Source of the DNA: Xanthomarina spongicola
GTDB taxonomy: Bacteria; Bacteroidota; Bacteroidia; Flavobacteriales; Flavobacteriaceae
Length of the DNA: 64,000 bases
NCBI RefSeq assembly: GCF_003148645.1
Contig: NZ_QGGP01000006.1
Location: 1-64,000, forward strand
Direction: 5' to 3'
Below, in pieces: positions 50,956 to 58,402 of the stretch; the stretch's first letter is position 1, and every line of letters starts with the position of its first letter. The position numbers and the translations under genes were made by a program. Below the pieces are notes generated by a model that was given only the letters and a program-made list of their open reading frames with translations, made no database searches and was not told the origin of the DNA.

Positions 50956-51738
50956 ATGAAAAAAATTACTTTATCCTTTATTGGAATTTTTACACTAATA
51001 ACCTCACTTACTTTCAGTCAGACGTATTCTACAGGTGTTATCGAATTGCTCAATGATGGTAATAATTTATATACAGCACAAATAGAAGTTACAACTAGCT
51101 TGGTAACATTAACCTTAAGTGGTCCTGATAATAAATATTTAGGATTGGGTTTTGATGCTATGAGTATGACAGCTGGAAAAGATGTTGTTATTTGGTTAAA
51201 CGATGGCACTTTTAAACTTACAGACAGATCTTTTTTAGGTGTTGGAGCAGAACCTGCGTTAGATGTGGAACAAGATTGGACTATTATCTCTAATACTAGC
51301 TCTGGTGGACAAAGAAATGTGGTAGCTACAAGATTACCAGATACAGGAAATTCAGATGATTTTGTATTTTCAACTTCAGCTTCTTCAATAGATTTAGTTT
51401 GGTCGTTTGAGGATACGTCTTCTTATACTTTAGGTTGGCATGGTATATTAAATAGAGGAATGACTAGAGAATCATTTACACTAAGTGCTCCAAGTTTAAC
51501 TAAAACAGATTTTAAAATTTATCCAAATCCAGGAAAAACGTATCTAAATATTCATTTACCTGAATTTAATGCTGATGCTTACCTTGAAGTTTTCGATATC
51601 TTAGGTAAAAAAATATATGCAAATACACTTGGTGCTATAAATAATAGAATTTCAGTCTCTAAATGGCCTACAGGAGTGTATATAGTTAGGGTAACTTTAG
51701 GAGAACAATCTATTACCAAACGGTTTATAAAACAGTAG
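50956..51738 (+). CDS. Secreted DOMON-like protein with T9SS sorting tail
   Basis: The protein has 260 residues. The signal peptide ends near TFSQT. A beta-sandwich domain (about 25-170) has the YLGLGFDAMSM and DVVIWLNDG segments expected of a DOMON (haem- or sugar-binding) domain. The Por tail begins near residue 189 (YPNPGKTYLNIHL) and ends in KRFIKQ. It is predicted to be exported through the type IX system. Partner of the ankyrin-repeat protein by gene arrangement. Confidence 0.85.
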   Translation: MKKITLSFIGIFTLITSLTFSQTYSTGVIELLNDGNNLYTAQIEVTTSLVTLTLSGPDNKYLGLGFDAMSMTAGKDVVIWLNDGTFKLTDRSFLGVGAEPALDVEQDWTIISNTSSGGQRNVVATRLPDTGNSDDFVFSTSASSIDLVWSFEDTSSYTLGWHGILNRGMTRESFTLSAPSLTKTDFKIYPNPGKTYLNIHLPEFNADAYLEVFDILGKKIYANTLGAINNRISVSKWPTGVYIVRVTLGEQSITKRFIKQ

Positions 51739-51760
51739 TTTTATTTTATATATTATATTT

Positions 51761-51788
51761 AAACCATCAGATTTCTGATGGTTTTTTT
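51761..51788. terminator. Bidirectional terminator
   Basis: AAACCATCAG, a 4-nt loop and CTGATGGTTT followed by a T run. It lies between convergent genes. Confidence 0.9.
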
Positions 51789-51789
51789 A

Positions 51790-52494
51790 TTAGATTAAAT
51801 AGAGGTAGCCTATTCCTGTAAGTATAGCAATACCAAAACTAATTAGTGTTCCTATTAAAATATATTCGGTTAGTTTTCGGTGTTTACTTTCTTTTAAATC
51901 ACCAAATCTAAATACAGATTTAGCAGTTATTAAAAAACCAACAGCTTCCCAATGATTTGTAATAATAAATATGAAGACGAGCAAACGCTCTAACATGCCA
52001 ATATATCTTCCAGCATCTTCTAATGATTCGTTTCCACTTGTTAGCTTTTCAATATTCCATTTACTAAAAATAGTCATCATGAGTATGGAAACTGGTTGGG
52101 TTAGAAAGAGCACACAAGTAATAAGCAATAAGGTGCTTTCTGTAAAAAAAGATTCAGAAGTAAATTGATTATCTGTAAAGAGATAATAAGCTGTAAAAAT
52201 AACTATAATATGAAGGATTTGATCTAGAAAGAACCATAAACGTCTTGTTTTTTTCTTTTGAAATATCAATTTGCTTGCATCTATTATATAATGAGTTATT
52301 CCTATGGTAAGTATTATTGGCCAAAGAGTTACATCCCAGAGTATTAAAAACAGTAAGGCAATATGTATGGCTATATGTGCATAAAGTATGGGTGATTTTA
52401 ATTTCTTTTTTTCTTTTTCTTTTACAGTTTTTTTAGATTGAAAAACAAAATCACCAATTAAATGAGCCAAAAAAAGTTTGATTAAGAGTATCAT
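51790..52494 (-). CDS. DUF3307 membrane protein, partner of SatD
   Basis: This 234-residue polytopic inner-membrane protein has about six to seven hydrophobic helices and the DUF3307 signature near the N-terminus (LLAHLIGDFVFQ) with a conserved HYIIDASKL segment. Its function is unknown. Its start overlaps the satD stop by 4 nt, so the two proteins are made together. Acidic and His residues in the membrane segments could bind metal or a ligand, but that is inference. Confidence 0.88.
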   Translation of the reverse strand: MILLIKLFLAHLIGDFVFQSKKTVKEKEKKKLKSPILYAHIAIHIALLFLILWDVTLWPIILTIGITHYIIDASKLIFQKKKTRRLWFFLDQILHIIVIFTAYYLFTDNQFTSESFFTESTLLLITCVLFLTQPVSILMMTIFSKWNIEKLTSGNESLEDAGRYIGMLERLLVFIFIITNHWEAVGFLITAKSVFRFGDLKESKHRKLTEYILIGTLISFGIAILTGIGYLYLI

Positions 52495-53105
52495 AATGTC
52501 AATTTAGCTAGTTTACTTTTATACATTTGGTTTAACTCCAAGATTTCATCTAGATTAGCACGTTTCATTCGTTTACTTACAGCATCTTGACTAATACCAA
52601 TTATTTCTGCAATTTCTTGTTGAATTTTACTTGGATGATTTAAATGAACTTTTACAATTTCGGCAGAATTCGATGTCCAATTATCCATTCCAATTAAAGC
52701 TAATTTAAAGTATAAATTTAATTCGTTGTCTAAATTATGATTATTAGTTTTAATTTTTAGGTTTAGCTTTTCTCTTTTCAAGAATTCTATTAACGTTCCT
52801 GAGTTTTGAAATGCCGTTCCGTTGGATTCGGTAACATTATTGCCTTCAAAAGTCTTGTTCCCAATGCCTATTGCCATCCGTACATCCAGACCTTTAATTG
52901 TTTTAATACATGCTTTTATATAAACTGCACTTATAAAACTCTGTAGATAATCTCTAACTTCTATTTGAAAACTATCTCCTCTATAGATATCCCAATAGTG
53001 TGAGTCTGGTTCTAATTTGGATAGAGCTTGTTTTAAGGTTTCTAACCATATATCAGGCTGCGTATCTCTAGATTTAATAATATCTCCTGTTATAACACTA
53101 GTCAT
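52491..53105 (-). CDS. SatD-family protein with HTH and possible cyclase-like N-domain
   Basis: The protein has 204 residues. The N-terminus VITGDIIKSRD (D8), the hairpin YRGDSFQIEV (G43-D44) and VRMAIGIG (76-82) follow the order of metal- and nucleotide-binding strands in class III cyclases and GGDEF-type enzymes (my inference; not an established annotation). The C-terminus has an HTH (about 158-185, QQEIAEIIGISQDAVSKRMKR). SatD was first named in a streptococcal secretion/acid-tolerance operon. The gene overlaps DUF3307 and is preceded by three operator-like palindromes (53113-53190), suggesting autoregulation by its HTH. Confidence 0.88.
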   Translation of the reverse strand: MTSVITGDIIKSRDTQPDIWLETLKQALSKLEPDSHYWDIYRGDSFQIEVRDYLQSFISAVYIKACIKTIKGLDVRMAIGIGNKTFEGNNVTESNGTAFQNSGTLIEFLKREKLNLKIKTNNHNLDNELNLYFKLALIGMDNWTSNSAEIVKVHLNHPSKIQQEIAEIIGISQDAVSKRMKRANLDEILELNQMYKSKLAKLTL

Positions 53106-53112
53106 AATTGTT

Positions 53113-53190
53113 TTATTCCTTTTAAGTGGAATAAGTAAATATATGCCATTTATATGGAATAAACAATTATATTCCTTTAAAAAGGCATAT
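53113..53190 (-). promoter_or_regulatory. Three tandem palindromic operators in front of satD, 28-bp period
   Basis: Three dyads of the form ATkCC-N8-GGmAT lie at 53115-53132, 53143-53160 and 53171-53188; the starts are exactly 28 bp apart. Copy 1, TTATTCC-N8-GGAATAA, is perfect. A -7-like box (TATATTTA on the minus strand, 53143-53136) lies between copies 1 and 2, and an ATTG -33-like box between copies 2 and 3. The arrangement suits cooperative repression of satD-DUF3307. Confidence 0.8.
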
Positions 53191-53197
53191 TTTTAAA

Positions 53198-53566
53198 TTA
53201 TAAGCGTCTGTTGCTTCTTTCTAGGTCTTCTTCGACTTTGGTGATAAAGTACTTGGTGTCACCTAACCAGAAAAACGTTTTATAACGCTCAAAATAATGG
53301 AGTTTTACATATTTTCCTTGTAAGCGTTGTAAATCGGAAATAACTTCTTTTTTACTATTTTCAACAGAGAACATGAACATCTGTCCTTCTGATACTCCTT
53401 GGCTTATTTCACCTTCCCAAGTTTTAATAAGCACACCTTTATTACTAAATTTAACTAATTCGCCAGCACGAATTCCTTCACTATAAGTTGCAAAATAAAT
53501 GAATGCAAAATATCCAGATAAAGCTAGGACAATAATAACTAAGAATTTTATTAGAAATTTTTTCAT
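53198..53566 (-). CDS. Conserved membrane-anchored protein of unknown function
   Basis: The protein has 122 residues: an N-terminal TM helix (about 5-27) and a periplasmic beta-rich domain with GELVKFSNKGVLIKTWEGEI and a Tyr/Phe-rich YERYKTFFWLGDTKYF stretch. Proteins like it in Bacteroidota are sometimes labelled '6-phosphogluconate dehydrogenase', which the sequence does not support. It follows rmuC by 9 nt and is probably co-transcribed with it. Confidence 0.82.
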   Translation of the reverse strand: MKKFLIKFLVIIVLALSGYFAFIYFATYSEGIRAGELVKFSNKGVLIKTWEGEISQGVSEGQMFMFSVENSKKEVISDLQRLQGKYVKLHYFERYKTFFWLGDTKYFITKVEEDLERSNRRL

Positions 53567-53575
53567 AATATAATT

Positions 53576-54898
53576 TTATTCTTCATCATCTTCAGCACGT
53601 TTTAAAATGCTTTCCGGAAGAGATTTTTTTGCTTTTGCTCCTAATTTTTTCAATTTTTGAACACTAGTAATTAGGTTTCCTTTTCCTTCAACTAACTTAT
53701 TCATTGCCGAAGAATAATCTTTTTTTGCATCGTCTATTTTTTTGCCAACTCCAGTTAAATCTTTGACTAGTCCTTCAAATTTGTCGTAAAGCGCTCCTGC
53801 TTGTCTTGCAATTTCAATAGCATTTTGTTGTTGTTTTTCATTATTCCACATCGTGTCTATAGTTCGAAGCGTAGCTAAAAGTGTAGAAGGTGTAACAATA
53901 ACAATGTTTTTTTCGAATGCTTTATTATATAAAGAGTTATCTTCATTAATTGCAATGGCAAAAGCAGGTTCAATAGGAACAAACATAAGCACAAAATCTG
54001 GTGATTCTATATCATATAAATCTTCATATTTCTTCTCAGATAGTTGATCAACATGTTTTCTTATAGAGTTTACATGTGCTTTTAAAAATTGAGGTCTATT
54101 TTCTTCATCAGCATTAACATAACGTTCATAATCTGTTAAAGATACTTTACTATCAATAATCATTCGTTTATTGTCAGGAAGGTGCAATACCACATCTGGA
54201 AGCACACGAGAACCATCTGAAGTTGTAAAACTTTGCTGTACAAAATATTCTCTGTCTTTTTCTAATCCAGATTTTTCTAAGACTCTTTCAAGCACTAATT
54301 CTCCCCAATTCCCTTGCATTTTACTATCGCCTTTTAAGGCTTTGGTTAGGTTTGTGGTTTCTTTTGTCATTTGAAGATTTAGGTCTTTTAATCCTAACAA
54401 TTGTTCTTTTAAAGCCGAATGCATGCTAATGCTTTCTTTTTGTGAGTCTTCTACTTTTTTCTCAAAAACCTGTATTTTCTCTTGTAATGGGTTTAATATT
54501 TGCTTGATATTTTCTTTATTCTGAAGTGTAAACTTTTCAGATTTTTCATCAAGAATTTTAGTAGCTAAAAGTTCGAAGTCTTTACGTAATTGTTCTTGTT
54601 GTTTTGCAAGTTCTTCATCACGTTTTAAGTTTTGTTGCTGTAGGTTTTCGTATTCGGTATTTCTTCTTGTTAATTCTGAATTTAGAAACTCTTTTTCACG
54701 ACGAATCTCATCACGTTCACCTTCAATTTTAGACACATTTTGTTTAAGCTCGTCAATAGTTGAATTTAACTGATTTTGACGTTCTTCTAGAGTGCTTTGC
54801 TCGCCTTTGCTTTTAAGCTTAGTTATGGTTATGCCAAGATAAGTACCAATACCACCAGAAATTATTATAGCTAGAATGAGAATAAGACTGTCGTTCAT
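53576..54898 (-). CDS. rmuC: RmuC-family protein (DNA recombination/nuclease-like)
   Basis: The protein has 440 residues. An N-terminal TM helix (about 3-24) is followed by a long coiled coil (about 30-180) and a PD-(D/E)xK-like nuclease domain (about 195-330, with NWGELVLERVLE, DVVLHLPD and MIIDSKVSLTDY carrying the conserved acidic and Lys residues). RmuC limits inversions at short repeats in E. coli and is a predicted nuclease. A Lys-rich C-terminal helix ends the protein. Confidence 0.95.
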   Translation of the reverse strand: MNDSLILILAIIISGGIGTYLGITITKLKSKGEQSTLEERQNQLNSTIDELKQNVSKIEGERDEIRREKEFLNSELTRRNTEYENLQQQNLKRDEELAKQQEQLRKDFELLATKILDEKSEKFTLQNKENIKQILNPLQEKIQVFEKKVEDSQKESISMHSALKEQLLGLKDLNLQMTKETTNLTKALKGDSKMQGNWGELVLERVLEKSGLEKDREYFVQQSFTTSDGSRVLPDVVLHLPDNKRMIIDSKVSLTDYERYVNADEENRPQFLKAHVNSIRKHVDQLSEKKYEDLYDIESPDFVLMFVPIEPAFAIAINEDNSLYNKAFEKNIVIVTPSTLLATLRTIDTMWNNEKQQQNAIEIARQAGALYDKFEGLVKDLTGVGKKIDDAKKDYSSAMNKLVEGKGNLITSVQKLKKLGAKAKKSLPESILKRAEDDEE

Positions 54899-54959
54899 TT
54901 AAATATAGTTGATTCTCAAAGATACATTACTTGTCCTGTAAGTCAAAGCAAAAAATCGC

Positions 54960-55754
54960 TTACTTTTTAACTCTAAAACTCCCAGTTTGCTCATCAAAAA
55001 TTATTAAATCTTGAGGAAAAAGCGCATTAAAAGTCCCGTTTGAAATGAGGTTGCAAGGTTGATCTGTAATAACATCATTTTTGGTCATAACTATCATTTT
55101 GTCACAAAGTTGAATAGCTAAATCTATTTCGTGTGAGGAAAATAGGATGGTTTTATTAGTTTCTTTAACTAGTTTTTGAAGGAGTTTTAGAATATAAGCT
55201 TTGTGATACATGTCTAAATGTGTGGTTGGTTCATCTAGAATAATCAAATCAGTATCTTGTGCTAATGCACGAGCAATTAATACTTTTTGAAGTTGTCCGT
55301 CGCTTAATTCAAAACACTTCTTGTGTTTTAAGATTTCAATATTTGTTAGCTCTAAAGATTGATTAACAGTTTCTATATCTTCCGTAGATAAATTACCAAC
55401 CCAATTGGTATAAGGATGTCTTCCTAAAGCCACCAATTCGAAAACTGATAGATTTTTTGAGGCAATAGGGTCTGTTAAAACAAGGCTCATGGTTTTTGCC
55501 AGTTCACCAGAAGTGTATTCAGAAAGTAATTTACTATTTATAAAAATCTTGCCATTTAAACCGTTCTGGACATTTGTTAACGTGCGTAACAAAGTAGATT
55601 TCCCAATACCATTAGCTCCAACCAAACCAATAAGTTCACCTTTGTGCAATTCAATATTAATGTTTGAAGCAATAACAGAATCAGTTTTTTTAGATTTGTA
55701 ACCTATAGAAAGATTCTGTGTTTTTAATATGTTATGTTGGTTAGCTTTATCCAT
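54960..55754 (-). CDS. btuD: ABC transporter ATPase, vitamin B12/iron-complex type (BtuD-like)
   Basis: The protein has 264 residues with Walker A GANGIGKST near residue 41, signature LSDGQLQKV near 150, Walker B LIILDEPTTHLD near 171 and an H-loop in LFSSHEIDLA. It belongs to the FecE/BtuD group that powers import of siderophores or cobalamin. It is the third gene after the binding protein and permease, with a coding gap of 0 nt. The B12 riboswitch and BtuB-like receptor next door favour cobalamin, but iron-complex import is not excluded. Confidence 0.9.
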   Translation of the reverse strand: MDKANQHNILKTQNLSIGYKSKKTDSVIASNINIELHKGELIGLVGANGIGKSTLLRTLTNVQNGLNGKIFINSKLLSEYTSGELAKTMSLVLTDPIASKNLSVFELVALGRHPYTNWVGNLSTEDIETVNQSLELTNIEILKHKKCFELSDGQLQKVLIARALAQDTDLIILDEPTTHLDMYHKAYILKLLQKLVKETNKTILFSSHEIDLAIQLCDKMIVMTKNDVITDQPCNLISNGTFNALFPQDLIIFDEQTGSFRVKK

Positions 55755-56783
55755 TTAAAATATCATTTTACGTTTTCTAACTAATAGCCAGATAACCACT
55801 GGAGCTCCAATTAATGATGTTATGGCATTAATTGGCAAGGTATAATCACTTGTTGGTAATTGAGCAATACTATCGCAAATTAGCATGATAATAGATCCAA
55901 ATAAAAAGACTGCTGGCAATAATATCTTATGGTTTGATGTATTAAAAACCTGTCTGGTAATATGAGGAATTGCCAAGCCTATAAAAGCAATTGGACCTGC
56001 AAAAGCTGTTATGGTTCCAGCCAATAAGCTGGTAGCAATAATAATAATGAAACGACTTTGTTTGATATTTAGGCCTAAGCTTTTTGCATAATTTTCACCT
56101 AATAATAAAGTGTTTAACCCTTTAATAGAAATAATACTTAGTAATAGACCTAAACAATAGATAATAAAAAAGATAAAAACCTCATTCCAAGATAAATTTC
56201 CCAAACTACCAAATCCCCAAAAAATGTATTGTTGTAATTGTTCAGCAGAACTAAAGTAGGAAAGAACACTTACCACAGCTGCTGTAATGCTACCAAACAT
56301 CAAACCTATAATAAGAATGGCCATGGTGTCTCTTACTTTTGATGAAACAACCAAAACTGCTAAAAGCACTAAAAAACTCCCCAAACTTGCAGCTATTACT
56401 ATAGTCCATTTAGAAACTAAAAGTGTTGCAAAAACACCTCCAAAAATTCCAGATCCTAAAATAACTAAGGCAACACCTAAACTAGCTCCAGAACTAATAC
56501 CTAGAACAAATGGTCCAGCTAATGGATTCCTAAATAGCGTTTGCATTAATAATCCAGAAATGCCTAATCCAGAACCAACCAGAATAGCAGTTATTGCTTT
56601 TGGTAATCTGTAATCCTGAATGATGTATTGCCAATTATCATTCTCAATGGTACCCAAGAAGCTATTAAAAATTTCTTTTGTTGGAATTGAAACTGAGCCC
56701 AAACTAATATTCAGAAAAAAACAAATAATCAATAGGAAGATTAATGCTATGAATGAAAGTGTATATGTGTTTGTTTTAGGCAA
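55755..56783 (-). CDS. btuC: ABC transporter permease, FecCD/BtuC family
   Basis: The protein has 342 residues and about ten TM helices. The conserved RLPKAITAILVGSGLGISG segment near residue 59 and PLAGPFVLGISSGASLG near 90 mark the FecCD family. The cytoplasmic coupling loop lies around AFAGPIAFIGLAIPHI. It forms a homodimeric channel for cobalamin or iron complexes. It is directly adjacent to the genes on both sides (0-nt gaps). Confidence 0.92.
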   Translation of the reverse strand: MPKTNTYTLSFIALIFLLIICFFLNISLGSVSIPTKEIFNSFLGTIENDNWQYIIQDYRLPKAITAILVGSGLGISGLLMQTLFRNPLAGPFVLGISSGASLGVALVILGSGIFGGVFATLLVSKWTIVIAASLGSFLVLLAVLVVSSKVRDTMAILIIGLMFGSITAAVVSVLSYFSSAEQLQQYIFWGFGSLGNLSWNEVFIFFIIYCLGLLLSIISIKGLNTLLLGENYAKSLGLNIKQSRFIIIIATSLLAGTITAFAGPIAFIGLAIPHITRQVFNTSNHKILLPAVFLFGSIIMLICDSIAQLPTSDYTLPINAITSLIGAPVVIWLLVRKRKMIF

Positions 56784-57926
56784 TTAATCTAGGGGTTTAA
56801 AAAAGTAAGGTTTATAATTATTTAAAAGTTCTGGATGGCAGATTTTAATGATATCTTTCAAGACTAAATCTGGTCTTGCAATACCTAATTCGTAATATAA
56901 AACACCACCAGTTTTTCCTGTTGTATTTGCAATCGTATAAATTGTTTTATTTTTAAAAGCATCAAATTTTGTGTAATGCTGATTTGCTTTTTCTAATGCT
57001 TCATAAGATGTGTAATACGAAGGATTAATCCAAATTTCAGCATTTTTAGCTCTTTCAAAAACAACTTCAAAATTTAGTGAGATACTACCAGTTCCTTCTG
57101 TTTCATTCCAAAGATAATTTACATTTGCATCTTTTAAAATTTGTGCTTCTGTACTAGTGCCATTAGGTAAATACCAAATGTCTTTGTGCATAGCTCCACT
57201 TAAAACGCTTGGTTTGTTTAGAGCATTTGAAGCTAAAGATTTTGCTTCTAAATAATTTTTTTCAATCGATTTAAAAATGGAATCAGCCTTTTGTGCTCTA
57301 TTATAGAGCACACCAAAAAACTTAATCCATTCGGCTTTTGCTAAAGGCGAATGTTCCACCCAATCGCCATTATAAATTACTGGAATACCAGATTTTTTAA
57401 TGGTTTCAAACGTTTTGTTATTGCCATCAATTCCAAAACCAACTACAACATCTGGTTGTATTTCAAGTAAAACTTCAGTATTAATGCCTTCATTTTTACC
57501 CAATTCTCTAATGTTTCCATTATCAATTCTTGTTCTTGTTTTTTCAGATGAAATATAATCTGTTCCAGGAAAACCTACTAAGGTTTCTTCAACTTCTAAA
57601 AGTTCTAAAGCAGGAATGTGAGTGGTTGAAGTCACAACCATTTTTTCTATAGGAATAGTAATAACACCATCAAAATCATCCTTATTTAATGTGATTTTCG
57701 AAGCCATGTTTTTTTGTACTAAAGCATAACGATATGTTTTATCAGATTTTGGCCAAGGACTTTTTATAGTTAATGTGCTGAAATTTTCATGATGAGTTAT
57801 ATCAAATCCTTCAGAATAAGATAAATTACTCGTAGCTACATCTAATTTTACAGGATGCTGTATTTCCTTGTCCTTGCAATTAAATAGTAGAATGAAAACA
57901 CTAATAAAAATAAATCTAGAAATCAT
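56784..57926 (-). CDS. btuF: ABC substrate-binding lipoprotein, BtuF/FecB type
   Basis: The protein has 380 residues. The N-terminus has a lipoprotein signal with lipobox LFNC (Cys near residue 17). A cluster A-2 (class III) binding fold follows, with VSSTTHIPALELL, GFPGTDYISS and VLLEIQPDVVVGFG. It captures the substrate in the periplasm and feeds BtuC. The unusually long N-terminal region before the fold (to about 90) is seen in Bacteroidota members. It is first in the btuFCD-type operon, divergent from the 35-residue peptide gene. Confidence 0.88.
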   Translation of the reverse strand: MISRFIFISVFILLFNCKDKEIQHPVKLDVATSNLSYSEGFDITHHENFSTLTIKSPWPKSDKTYRYALVQKNMASKITLNKDDFDGVITIPIEKMVVTSTTHIPALELLEVEETLVGFPGTDYISSEKTRTRIDNGNIRELGKNEGINTEVLLEIQPDVVVGFGIDGNNKTFETIKKSGIPVIYNGDWVEHSPLAKAEWIKFFGVLYNRAQKADSIFKSIEKNYLEAKSLASNALNKPSVLSGAMHKDIWYLPNGTSTEAQILKDANVNYLWNETEGTGSISLNFEVVFERAKNAEIWINPSYYTSYEALEKANQHYTKFDAFKNKTIYTIANTTGKTGGVLYYELGIARPDLVLKDIIKICHPELLNNYKPYFFKPLD

Positions 57927-57969
57927 AAATTATGTAACATTTGTAACTGTCTAAATATACTTGAGGTTT

Positions 57970-57977
57970 TAATTTTG
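57970..57977 (+). promoter_or_regulatory. -7 box upstream of the 35-residue peptide
   Basis: TAATTTTG, an exact match to TAnnTTTG, 14 nt before the ATG at 57992. A TTTG at 57940-57943 is 26 nt upstream, farther than the usual 19. Confidence 0.5.
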
Positions 57978-57991
57978 TAAAAAACGTAACC

Positions 57992-58099
57992 ATGAGAGAC
58001 GGTTCAAATTTAACAATATATATAGTAGCAGGAATTATAATATTCCATTTTTTAATTGGTTTTATTTATCTTATTTATAAACTGAATAAGAAAAAGTAA
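57992..58099 (+). CDS. Small single-span membrane peptide (35 residues)
   Basis: The frame ATG...TAA encodes 35 residues: MRDGSNLTIYIVAGIIIFHF, then a continuing hydrophobic stretch and the tail KLNKKK. One TM helix (about 9-30) and a positive C-terminus are clear. It has its own -7 box and lies upstream of the cobalamin riboswitch. No family is recognised with certainty. It may be a small subunit or accessory of the B12 uptake system, but this is only by position. Confidence 0.6.
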   Translation: MRDGSNLTIYIVAGIIIFHFLIGFIYLIYKLNKKK

Positions 58100-58129
58100 A
58101 TTTTCCTCAGATATGCTTTTAATTTCAAT

Positions 58130-58137
58130 TACTTTTG
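58130..58137 (+). promoter_or_regulatory. -7 box of the riboswitch-btuB transcript
   Basis: TACTTTTG, an exact TAnnTTTG match, about 12-15 nt upstream of the first conserved riboswitch nucleotides, so the transcript would start with the aptamer. Confidence 0.6.
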
Positions 58138-58149
58138 TAGAGAATTTTG

Positions 58150-58322
58150 GTTCTTATCAAATTTATTTGATGGATTAAAAGGGAATCTGGTGCGATTTTT
58201 ATAATCAATTCCAGAACTGTTCCCGCAACTGTAGGCTATAAAGCTTCATGTAAAACTTCAAGTCACTGGATTATTTCTGGGAAGACATAACATGAAGACG
58301 CAAGTCAGGAGACCTGCCATTT
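58150..58322 (+). ncRNA. Cobalamin (vitamin B12) riboswitch
   Basis: Diagnostic conserved blocks appear in order: GGGAATCTGGTGCGAT at 58181-58196, CCCGCAACTGT near 58222-58232, and the B12 box AAGTCAGGAGACCTGCC at 58302-58318. It lies about 80 nt before the TonB-dependent receptor gene. By known behaviour of this class it should lower receptor expression when adenosylcobalamin is abundant. It supports the assignment of the receptor as BtuB-like. Confidence 0.95.
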
Positions 58323-58402
58323 TCAACAAAAAATAAGTCAAACTTTCGGGACAAAAGTTAGGTGTGATTTTCATGCTATTCTCGAGTAATTATTAGTTAA
58401 AA

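Noticed and set aside
53198-53566. 6-phosphogluconate dehydrogenase label
   Set aside because: The protein is 122 residues with a TM anchor and no nucleotide-binding or active-site motifs.
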